Below, in pieces: positions 48,102 to 58,200 of a DNA stretch of 64,000 bases (position 1 is its first letter; each line of letters starts with the position of its first letter). The translations under genes and the position numbers were made by a program. The notes below the pieces were generated by a model. It was given only the letters and a program-made list of their open reading frames with translations, ran no database searches and was not told the origin of the DNA. This DNA comes from Bretschneidera sinensis (lineage: Eukaryota; Streptophyta; Magnoliopsida; Brassicales; Akaniaceae). The DNA lies in assembly GCA_023935145.1 (NCBI GenBank), contig CM043702.1:63059001-63123000 (forward strand), in the 5' to 3' direction.

Positions 48102-50278
48102 TGCAGAACCCAGTACCTTAAAATAGAAATCAATTATTTTGGTGTTAAGTTTCGATATTTTTTTTTTTTTGGTAGCCAAGTACCTAAATATGAAATATTT
48201 TAATTTTGGGGTTTATACTTCGATGCGTAAAAGTGCGTACGTGTTCAAATTTGAGTTATAAAAATGTTATTGGGCTTGTGAAACTTGGAAATTGGCAAAT
48301 AAAATGGGAATTAGGAAACAAAGATTTGTCTTGGAAGAATTTCTAAGGTTTTGAAATGGGAGTAAGACAAACTAGGTAAAAATATAAGTTTTAGAAAGTT
48401 ATGTGGTGGAAAGTGAAAGAGATGAGAGGTGAAGGGGTAACTTTTTAATAGGGCTTAAGTTTAGGCTATAAAAAAGGTTTGGGAGAGAGAAAGAGAGAAG
48501 CCAGCAATATGCTACAATTATTTAGAGAGTTTGGGAGAGAGAAGAAAAGAGAAAAGAAAAAGAAAAAGAAAAAGAAGAAAAGAAAGGGAAAAAAAAGAGA
48601 AAAAGATAAGAACGAAGATAGAGGGTTTTAAAAAAATCAAGATAAAAATTTGTCTTTCTTTCTTTATAATTCTCAAACATGTTTAGTAAAAAAAAGATTT
48701 GTGATTTTAGAAGTTTGAACTTGAAGAATTTCTTAAGAAAAGTTTGAGAAAAATGGTTGTTTCAAAGAAAATGGGTTTTATGTTAAGTTTGTTAGTTGAT
48801 ATGTTTTAACTTGAAATTTTGCTTTGGGTAATGCAAAAATATTTAATTTAGAACCCTTGAGAACTTGTGTTTGATTTGATTTGAAAGTCCTATGAGGGAT
48901 AAGAGGTTTGGTTTGAAGAAAATAGTGTTTTTACCCCAAAAGTTTTGGATTTCGAAACCAAAGAGTTGATTGTCCGAAGTGCAAATTTGATTGTGAAACT
49001 CTTTAGCCCTTGGATAGTCAACTGTCTCGACTTTACTAGCTTATGGGTAGCCTACAGTCGACTACTCAATAAGGACAATCGACTATCCTAGCTCTTGAAC
49101 TTGATTTTCGAAAATAAGTCACTTTTGTTAAAGTATTTCAATCATAGACTTCTCCCAAAGTATTATGAGTTTGATTACGTGATAAAGTTTTGAAATTTAA
49201 GATCTTTAAAAGATTTCTTTTGTCTTAAACCATGTTGAAACTATTTTTGTAAAAGTTTTAAATAAAAGAAAAAGGATTTGTGACTTAACCCGTAGTTTTC
49301 ATATGCTTGTATGATTTTGAGTAATTATACTAAGTATATATTTATACTTATTAGATGTGATTGAAAAGAAACTCAAAGGCTAGGAAGTAAATCCAAGATT
49401 TGGATCTTGGCACGACAAAAGTGAGTATCATCTTACTTTTAATAAACGTAGTGATTACTTATTGAAATGAAAAGTTAAGAAAGTATTAATATGAAGAATT
49501 ATGGAATCATCGCTAAAGTGTAACTTAATGAATTTTATATATATTTACATGTGCAATATAGTAGGACTATACCTCGAAGAAGAATTTTGACACGAGTATC
49601 TTAAGTGAAAGACTAAGAGAAATAAATAAAAGGTACAAGTATGTAAATTTAATATAAGAAAAACATTAGCGGCTAAGTCTTAACGTGTCTTACCCTTGAT
49701 CGATTAAATTGATGTGGTTGATATTAGAATTTGATTTATTGAAATATGAGCCTTTAAGTGATTTGAATTAGCTTTAATGAGAGTCTTTGATATTTGTTTG
49801 TAATTGATTTGATTGGTTGGATTAGTTTGAAAATGTGATGCGGTTGATTGATAAATAATGTTTCCATATTCATTACTTCATAAATGCATATCATGCTATA
49901 TATATAGTTAGTATATTATAAGAGGGGGGAGTGGTGAGATTGCGGTAGGACCCTTCCCACAAGGGTTATAAGGGTACCGAACGGATATTGGATGAGAAGA
50001 ACCCAGCCCTGATCAAGGGGGGTTCCGAAGATTTGATATTGTGAGATGAAGATTTGACGTACCGATATGTGGAGAGATGTCCCCATGATGATGAGATTAG
50101 CCTAGTGAGGGGCAGTGATATGATTATACATTTTATTGCAATGCATCACATTACATAGCATTGCGTCTCATGGATACGTGGCTACGATTGGCCCGTGAGG
50201 GGCATGTGCTTAATTGGCATATGAAAGGTTTGTGTGACGTGTTTGACCTTTAAGAAGAGTAATTTTTTTAATTTGTAT
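48102..50278 (+). repeat. LTR of Y, right copy, inverted and truncated
   Basis: It begins TGCAGAACCCAGTACC and follows the reverse complement of the left LTR. Stretches such as GGAATTAGGAAACAAAGA, TAGGCTATAAA and the A/G-rich run at 48536-48610 line up. By eye identity is roughly 90 percent in the sampled parts. It stops near 50278, short of the last roughly 650 bp, at the Tat element junction. The TATA here is GGCTATAAAAAAGG (about 48464-48477). Confidence 0.85.
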
Positions 50279-50289
50279 AATTGGCATAT

Positions 50290-52150
50290 GAAATCGAACC
50301 TTAAGGCATACTCGATGGAGAAACCATCTGGTTGCACAAGATGAGCCCGGTGCCACTTTCGGTGCTGTTAGTGGACCCATCAACATGGAAGGTCCATTGT
50401 AGAACTAGTTCAACCGTATCAAGATTCGAGGTAGGATCTATTTTGCCTTGGAGTGTGGTTTCCACGATAAAATTTGCGAAGGCCTAAGCTTTGATGGCAT
50501 TGCCGGGATGGTATCGGATATCGAACAATCTAAGCTCTATGGATTACTTAACCATCCTCTTTGAGACATTTGGTTTATGGAGAACTTGTCTTAGTGGTTA
50601 GTCCATTAGGAGGACGATGGTGTGCACTTGAAAGTATGGTCGGAGTTTTCGGGCAGTGATCAGAAGGGCGTACGCCATTTTTTCTATAGGGAGATACCAT
50701 GTTTCCGCATCGTGAAGGATCTTGCTCACATAGTACACGGGTTTCTGGACACCTGTTTCCTCTCGGATTAGGACAGAGGCCACTATTTCCTGTCCAACCG
50801 ATAGGTACAAGAAGAGTTCTTCGTTGGTGACGGGCTTGGTCAGGAGAGGGGGTGAGCCCAAATATTCTTTTAGCTCACTGAACGCCTTTTGAAAATTTTC
50901 GGTCGAGACGAAGTCTTTTGCTTTTCTGATGTCTTTGAAGAAAGGGAGACACTTTTCTGTGGATTTTAACATGAATCGGCTCAGAGCAGCTACCCGTCCG
51001 ATCAACTATTGGACTTCTTTTATTGTCCAAGGGGGATTCATACCGAGGATTGCCTCGATTTTTACTGGGTTTGCATCTATGCCCCTTTTGGTCACCATGA
51101 AGCCAAGGAACTTCCCCCTAGTGACTCCAAATGCGTATTTTGTGGGGTTCAGTTTCATTTGATGACTTCGAAGAACTTTGAATGCTTCCTCCAGATCAGC
51201 TTCATGGTCCTTGGCCCTAACACTTTTCACCAACATGGCATCCACGTAGACCTCTATGCTCATTCTGATCTGCCCATGGAAGATTTTGTTTACCAATCTC
51301 TAATAAGTCGCCTGGGTGTTTTTGAGCCCGAAGGGCATGACTTTATAACAGTACAATCCATGTCTGGTGATGAAGGCCGTTTTTTCTTGGTCGGACCTGT
51401 GCATGAGGATCTGATTAAAACTGAAGTAGGAGTCCATAAAGGTTAGTGGTTTGTGCCGCGACGTCGCATTGACAAGTTGCTCGATCTGTGGTAGTGGGAA
51501 GCTGTCCTTCAAACAAGCTTTGTTTAGGTCCGTGAAATTGATGTAGGTTTGCCACTTACCGTTGGCTTTCTTGACCATTACCATATTAGATACCCAGTCT
51601 AGGTAGTCTGTTTCTAGGACAAATTTTGTTCTCGAGTAGCTTGTCCACTTCGGCCTTGATAGCAACTTATCGCTCGGGAAAGACCGATCTTTTCTTCTGG
51701 ATGATTGGTTTGTGGCTCGAGTCCATGTTTAACTGGTGCACTATCACTTCTGGGCTAATTCTGGGCATGTTTGAGGCCGACTAGGTAAAGAGATCCTGAT
51801 TTTTTCGAAGGAGAGCGAGTAAGGATCTTGTAAGGCCTTCGGGGAGGTTCGAGCCAATCTAAATGGTTCGGGAGGTATCTTCACCGAGGGGGACCACAGT
51901 CAATTCTTCTATAGACTGGCCCCTTGGAGTCTTCCTTTCGTCATTAAAGTTTTCCAACTCGAGTGGGAGGGCCTCCGTCCTTTTTCTTCCTCTCACAGCT
52001 TTTAGATAGCAAGACTTGGAGATTTGTTGGTTTCCCCTGACTTCACCTACCTTATCTTCGGTGGGGAACTTCATTTTCAAGTTGTACGTGGAGACGACCG
52101 TTTTGAGTTTATTGAGGGTGGGTCTGCCAAGGATCACATTGTAGGACGAT
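50290..52150 (-). pseudogene. Protease, reverse transcriptase and RNase H of the Tat element, broken
   Basis: 52137-51859 has the protease end (MILGRPTLNKLKTVVSTYNLKMKFPT without the hydrophobic start) and a linker. 51665-51300 has reverse transcriptase with MVMVKKANGKW, FPLPQIEQLV, ITRHGLYCYKVMPFGLKN. 51296-51006 continues with the catalytic motif, which reads VYVDAMLVKS instead of YVDD, a loss of a catalytic Asp. 51005-50598 has the connection and RNase H start (EELFLYLSVGQEIVASVLIREE). A second RNase H-like WTFHVDGSTNS follows near 50390, typical of the dual RNase H of Tat elements. Confidence 0.88.
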
Positions 52151-52739
52151 GGTTGTCAGACTACTAGGAAAGTAGTCTGTACGGTGGTCGTTTGTGGAGC
52201 CGTTATTGCGGTGAGTGGTAGAACTATGCTACCTTCAGTGAACATTGGGCCCCCCGAGAAACCGTAGAGCGGAGTGGAAACCAGTTCCAACTGAACATCT
52301 TCCAACTGCATCTACTAGAATGCATCATAGAATAGGATGTCTGTTGAACTCCCATTGTCGACTAGGATACACCTGACATCGTGGTTGGCCATGAGAAGGG
52401 AGACAACCATGGCATCATCGTGCGGGGTCTGTACCCCTTACAAATCTTTGTCAGTAAAAAAGATTTCTTGGTCCTTCTTTTGCGTTTGTGGGGTCCACAG
52501 ACCTAGTGTAGGTCTTTCGGTTGTGTCCCAAGGTGCCTCCGACAGCGGGGCCCTTGCAGAGAGTCTCGATGATTTTGGTTGCGAAGAGCTCTGAGTTTTT
52601 TTGGCTAGACCCTCCCTAGTTCGGCTTAGGACTTCTTCGGGGGGTTCAGTTTATCTCGTTTCCACTGGATAGGAGCTCGGAACTCCTTCGGGGTCATTCT
52701 GGCACTTTGTCCTATTGTGGTCTAGTGAACTCTTTCAAC

Positions 52740-53650
52740 TGCCCCCTGTTTATAAGGTCTTCTATTTGGTGTTTCAAGGCCAGGCAGTCCTTTGTGTCGT
52801 GCTCATGGTTCCTATAGAACCGGCACCACTTGCTTCAATCCTCATTAAGGTGCAATGCTTTTGGTGGCCACTAGAGGATTTCCATGTCTTGGAGTTACAT
52901 TAAGACGTTAGTCCGGGATGCATTGAGGGGAGTAAAGCTCTCGAAGTGATCGGGGGTCCTATGCCTGCTTTCGAGGAAAGGTCTCTTGGAGGGTTTGTGG
53001 TGAGTACTGGCAGGGCCTCTCCTCTTCTTTTTTACGTCCCCTTCCTGCTCTCTCTGGAAGGCCTGGTCATCTTCTGCCAGCATGTACTTCTCAACTCGGG
53101 CCAAGATCTCATTCATGTTGTTGGGTGGTCGCCTGGTTAGCTTGGAGCTAAAGATTTCAGATCTTAGCCAGTTTTTGAATGCTAGCATCTAGACATTGGG
53201 GTAGAGCTTGGGGATCTCCCAAGCAACGATATTAAACCTCGAGATGTAGGATCGAAGTCTCTCTCCCTATAGTTGGATGATATTGAACAGACACCCTAAA
53301 GTCTTCTTGGGTCCCTTGCTACTAAGAAAATGAGTCTCGCAGGCGTAGCTCAGTTCCATGAACGTGCCAATGCTTCTTGGTTTCAAACGAGAGAACCATG
53401 TTTCGACCGCCTTCTTGAGTGTCAAGGGGAATGTTCGGCACATTACAGGATCGGAATGTCAGTGCAACGTCATTGTGGTCTTAGGTGTTGAGTCCTTGAA
53501 AGGGGCTGTGGATTGTCACCAGAGGGCCTTCGTTCGGATACAGCAGGGGGTCTTGACCTGGATCGTTGGCTATGGGTGCTGTTTTGTGTATGTATGGTGC
53601 CGACCCCGGCAACTCCCTTGCCGGTATTCCTCGTGGTGTTTTACATGACA
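52740..53650 (-). pseudogene. gag of the Tat element, broken
   Basis: 53188-52895 encodes LRSEIFSSKLTRRPPNNMNEILARVEKYM and a basic linker. Beyond a stop, at about 52830-52760, lies the Tat-type zinc-knuckle wording CRFYRNHEHDTKDC and LKHQIEDLI. The N-terminal part up to 53650 is read only in pieces. Confidence 0.85.
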
Positions 53651-53725
53651 ACAAATGAGTTCTTTAGATTTCTTCGCTTTTACTGTTAGCGAGAGATGGT
53701 GGATTTCCCACAGACGACGCCAATC

Positions 53726-54355
53726 TGTTTATGCCAAAAATACATCGCTGAGTTGGAGGTTGGTGCTTCACTGGCCTGCATAAGGAAATATGGGTGAACT
53801 AGAGGGTTGCTGGAGTAGAGGAAGGGTGATGCCTCCGAGGATACTCCGATGCTCTTGTCAGTATGAAGTTTTTAGAGAAATAGAGAGGAAAATGATACTT
53901 AGGGTTTTTAGCAAAGTGAGTTTGAAAAGTGACGGAGAGAGATTAGTTTGTGCTTGCATACCTTGACCCTTTTTATAGTGTTTTGAAGGAGAGGCTGCCT
54001 ATGTGGTCAGGATGGAGCAATCCTGGAGATCCCGTTCCTCTGTCAGTAGGCACGGCCAGGCGCTCGAGGAGGATCGTGATCCCTGGAATTATGCTTGTAG
54101 GCCTGCACTAGGATGTTCGAGAGTGGTACCCCTTAGAATTGTGCTTATAAGTCTATGCGGAGGTGTCCGAGAATAGTAATGGGGTTGTCCATAGCTTGCC
54201 CATATGTCATCTTACTATTGGACATAGGAATGTCCACGTGTCGTCTTACCTTTGAACATAGGAATGTCAACGTGTTGACTTGCTGTTGGATCTAAGACTA
54301 TCCACATGTCGTCTTACTATTAGATGTATTTATTGGGCTGTGTCAAGTTTAAACA
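53726..54355 (-). repeat. 5' LTR of the Tat element (630 bp)
   Basis: On + it runs TGTTTATGCCAAAAATAC ... AGTTTAAACA. In minus orientation it starts TGTTTAAACTTGACACAGCC. A short unit (ACATRGGAATGTCNACRTGTYGWCTTRCT) recurs about three times at 54205-54325. A TATA-like CTATAAAAAGGG (minus) lies at about 53969-53980. Confidence 0.88.
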
Positions 54356-55299
54356 TAAATCATTATTTTTTAAAACTGTTTTTAACTTTAACTCATTAAA
54401 ATCGGCCTAACTTCTATTTTGTTAATTGCAGAAAATGTCGGAAGAGGTAGACCAAACACGCACTCAAAAAGATTTCAATTTATTTAATTCATGATGGTAA
54501 ATGGAGTAGTATTTGACAAATGAGAATATAACGAGTGTTAGTAAAAAAAAAACAGAATATTACTAGTGGGTCCCTTTTCAAACCCGAAATTTTCTCTCAG
54601 TCTCTCTCCTTCCCATATAGTCCCACGTGTTCACCTTCTTCGCACCTCCCTTAATAGACAGTCTTTTGTCTTGTGCCCACAGTAATGATCCCTTCCCAGT
54701 CGCCATGATGCCAATTCCCAATGACAGACACATAACACGAAGGTCAAACAGCGCCACAACGCTAAGCTCTCGTGAACGTAGTGATCAATAGTAAATTGAA
54801 ATCTCATTTAGGAAGTGACACGTATAAATCGAGACAAATGGCATGATATTATTGAGTGGTTACGGAAGTAAAAAGGAAGGGGTGTGAAGATAGGATTGCT
54901 AGAAATAACGGAAAGACCGGGGCTACGGAGAGAACAAGAGTCCCGCTCGTTCGCTCATTTGGGTTTAGTACCATAAAAAGACTGAACAAAGTTTGTTATA
55001 TAACGAGAAGACTTTGAACAAAAACAAGTGATTTTAATTTTTATCACTGTTAATAAATTTGATTTCTAAAAACAAAAAAGTAAAAATAAAAATCTGCGGA
55101 CAGTGATTGTTAGTTAGAAAGAGGAAGTTCACCGCCCAAAAGGAATGAAATAGCGCTTTCATTTGATAAATTAAAAATGGAGAACAAAGAACCAGTACTC
55201 TCCATTTAGAAAGGGTGCATCTATATCTCTTTGAAGTTTGAGCTCTTGTTGGGTTCAGTTTTACTTTCTTGCTTTTCTTGTGAAAGAGGGAAGAGAGAG
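54356..55299 (+). promoter_or_regulatory. Upstream region and leader of the H+-ATPase gene
   Basis: There is no repeat and no ORF of note. A G-box (CACGTG, 54624-54629) lies about 670 bp before the start codon. Two TATA-like boxes are visible: TATAAAT at about 54830-54836 and TATATAAC at about 54996-55003. A pyrimidine-rich CTCTCAGTCTCTCTCC tract is at 54594-54609. If transcription starts downstream of either TATA, the leader includes ATGs at 55145 (2 codons then stop) and 55177 (10 codons then stop at 55207). Assignment of the transcription start is inference. Confidence 0.5.
55177..55209 (+). CDS. Candidate upstream ORF in the H+-ATPase leader (10 codons)
   Basis: ATG at 55177 opens MENKEPVLSI and stops at 55207-55209, 90 bases before the main ATG. 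A two-codon uORF (ATG AAA TAG) lies at 55145-55153. Short upstream ORFs are known in leaders of tobacco plasma-membrane H+-ATPase genes (PMA1, PMA3), where they reduce but do not abolish main-ORF translation. Whether this leader is transcribed that far upstream is not shown by the sequence. Confidence 0.4.
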   Translation: MENKEPVLSI

Positions 55300-58200
55300 A
55301 TGGCAAACCAGGGCATTAGCTTGGAGGAAATCAAGAATGAGAACGTTGATCTTGTAAGCAATTTTTTTCTTTTGTTTCTTGTTAGAGCCTTTTATGTTTC
55401 TTGAAAGCGTTCTCTGAAAGCACGTCTTTGTTTTCGTCTTGTGTCTTTTTCCTCCGAGTTGTGTTTTTGTAACTTGCATCTAATAATTAATTATAGATTT
55501 GTTTTTGTATTCTTAACATTTTATATGCTTTTGTTTCAATCTAACTGAACGTGCTCTGCTAACACTCTTCTTCTCAGTTTGTTATACTCAGGAATTTATA
55601 TCGAATAACTGTTTCTTTGTTTGTTTTAGTTTCCTATTTTGTCTTTTTTATTCTATTTTGACCTGATTGTTAAATGTGCTTTTATTTACTACTCTGCTAT
55701 CGATATTGTCTTTTATCATGATTATTAGTTTTTTATTATCTAAGATGGGAAGCACCGGATTCAGTCTTTGCTAGCTATTGAAATTGCTGTTTTTGCTGCA
55801 AAAGCTACTGCTTAGTATGCTCTTAACGTGAAATTTATGATAATTCTTTTATGAATTGAAAACTGAGAAATGAGAGTGATTTGATAAGAAATATATTACT
55901 TATTATGATATAATGACAATCCTTGCATAATATCACTACCTTGTTTGGTCAAGAGTTTGATCAGAAGGCCTTGTTCTGAACCCATTTGTTGTAAGTTCAT
56001 AGCAAAAATTGGTTTTTGCTATTCTATTTTAGTTAAGAAATCAATGAATGCGAGATACTAATTGTAAGGAATCATAAGAGAATGGTGTTTATATGTACAG
56101 GAGCGTATTCCAGTTCAGGAAGTATTTGAGCAGTTAAAATGCACAAAAGAAGGCCTGTCAACTGAGGAAGGACAGGCGAGGCTCCGAATCTTTGGTCCAA
56201 ACAAGCTTGAAGAGAAAGAGGCAATTCTGCTATATTTCAAATTACTTTTCCTTATTTTCTTTGTATTAAGTAGAAAAGGGGAAAAAGAAAACTTATCTGA
56301 AACAAACTTGAACAGGAGAGCAAGTTTCTTAAATTCTTGGGTTTTATGTGGAATCCTCTCTCATGGGTCATGGAGATCGCTGCTATCATGGCTATTTGTT
56401 TGGCAAATGGAGGGGTAATCCTTTCTCACTCTCTGACACATGCAAATAGCGGGATTTCCATGAATGATAACATTTGAATGCATTTCAAATAACAAATGCA
56501 GGGCAAGCCACCGGATTGGCAGGATTTTGTTGGCATAGTGGTACTGCTTCTCATCAACTCAACTATAAGCTTCATAGAAGAAAACAATGCAGGCAATGCT
56601 GCAGCTGCACTTATGGCTGGTCTTGCTCCCAAAACCAAGGTACATTATACATGAAAACTGGGTTGAAACTTAAAAGTGACAGCAATATTGAACCGAGACA
56701 TATGTTAGAAATGTAATGGAATCTGCACAAATGTTAATGATAATGATTTTCTAATGCTTTCTTGTATGGCTATGACTGAAGGTTCTGAGAGATGGAAAAT
56801 GGAGTGAACAAGAGGCCGCAATACTAGTACCAGGAGATGTGATCAGCATCAAGTTGGGAGATATCGTCCCAGCAGATGCTCGTCTCCTGGAGGGTGATCC
56901 ACTGAAGATTGATCAGTCTTCTCTCACTGGTGAGTCTTTACCTGTAACGAAGGACCCAGGTCAGGAAGTCTTCTCTGGGTCTACCTGCAAGCAAGGTGAG
57001 ATTGAGGCTGTTGTAATCGCCACTGGGGTGCACACCTTCTTTGGCAAAGCTGCTCACCTCGTTGACAGCACCAATCAAGAAGGGCACTTCCAACAGGTAA
57101 TGTAAAGGAAACTAAATCGAAAAATTTGTTCAATGATCATAGGAAAAGCTGAAGAAAGGACTTTCTTAACCAAGAAGAGGAATACACTGTCATTGTGAAA
57201 ATTTGTGATATATACATATATACTGTTAATTCTGATAAATATAATTTTTATCTAAAAAAATTCTGGTAAATATAATATGATTCTTCCATGCGCTAGGGTC
57301 GTGACCCCTTTCTAATATTTTAAAAAGAAATTTAGTTTCCATAACAAAAATGTATCACTAACATCACTATTTGAAGGTACTGCAGCAATATCATACTAGG
57401 TTTAAACTTTGAACAATTACACTTTCTCATTAGTTGGTGACCTTTTTCTGATGTGCACTGGATGGTGATCATTTTGCCAGGTGTTGACGGCCATAGGAAA
57501 CTTCTGTATATGCTCCATTGCAATAGGGATGATCATAGAACTTGTGGTGATGTATCCGATCCAGCATCGCGAGTACAGAAGTGGAATTGACAATCTCTTG
57601 GTGCTTCTCATTGGAGGGATCCCAATTGCCATGCCAACAGTGTTGTCTGTGACGATGGCCATTGGATCTCACCGGCTCTCAGAGCAAGGTGCTATCACCA
57701 AGAGGATGACAGCTATTGAAGAGATGGCTGGAATGGATGTTCTCTGCAGTGACAAGACTGGGACTCTTACCCTCAACAAGCTTACAGTTGACAAGAGCAT
57801 GATTGAGGTAAGTCCTAAAGTATAAAATAAGCATAAATAAAGAGTTGGACTATTGATGATGTAGTATTTAAAGCATTTGTCAAGTCTATATTCAAACGAA
57901 AATTCGAATCACTCAAGTATTTATCAAATGAGAAAAGGAGTCAAAGATGTTAATGTATGATTATCATTTTAAGAGGTTATCAGTGTGGTGCTTATTACTG
58001 CATGAGCGTGGAATTGGTTTTGTTAATTTCAGATATTCATAAAGGACATTGACAATGAGACTGTGATATTGCTTGCGGCTAGAGCCTCCAGGGTTGAAAA
58101 CCAGGATGCTATTGATGCTTGCGTTGTTGGAATGCTGGGTGATCCCAAAGAGGTATTTTGTGTGAATTCCTTTGTTTTCATTTTAATTTTAGATTTGGAG

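Larger units (their letters stand above)
42555..50278 (-). mobile_element. Element Y: long-LTR element with LTRs in inverted orientation
   Basis: The left LTR (42555-45455) is in minus orientation and adjoins a polypurine-tract complement (ATTCTCCCCCACTTATAAAA, 45456-45475). At the other end of the core there is a PBS complement (GCTCTAATACCA, 48082-48093), as expected for a minus element. The LTR that follows (48102-50278) is nevertheless the plus orientation of the same LTR, truncated at its far end. The core has no ORF above about 63 residues. This could be a LARD-like non-autonomous element followed by rearrangement, or two copies joined head to head. Confidence 0.75.
50279..54355 (-). 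mobile_element. Tat/Retand-type Ty3/gypsy element, 3' end missing
   Basis: In minus order it has a 5' LTR (54355-53726), PBS complement TTCCCACAGACGACGCCAA (53705-53723), gag (about 53650-52740), protease (about 52150), reverse transcriptase (51665-51006) and RNase H (51005 to about 50290). Integrase and the 3' LTR are gone at the junction with Y. Its 5' LTR is the repeat nearest to the H+-ATPase gene, about 0.9 kb upstream of the start codon. Confidence 0.9.

Noticed and set aside
50929..51446. Overlapping + strand ORFs of 77 and 145 residues
   Set aside because: They are antisense to the Tat reverse transcriptase, which has matching motifs on the minus strand.
55034..55479. Minus-strand ORFs over the H+-ATPase leader and intron 1
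   Set aside because: They show no domain, are Lys-rich from the A/T composition, and overlap the start exon of a well-supported gene on the other strand.
56474..56716. 80-residue + ORF over exon 4
   Set aside because: It is a different frame from the H+-ATPase exon, which has clear family wording and fitting splice sites.
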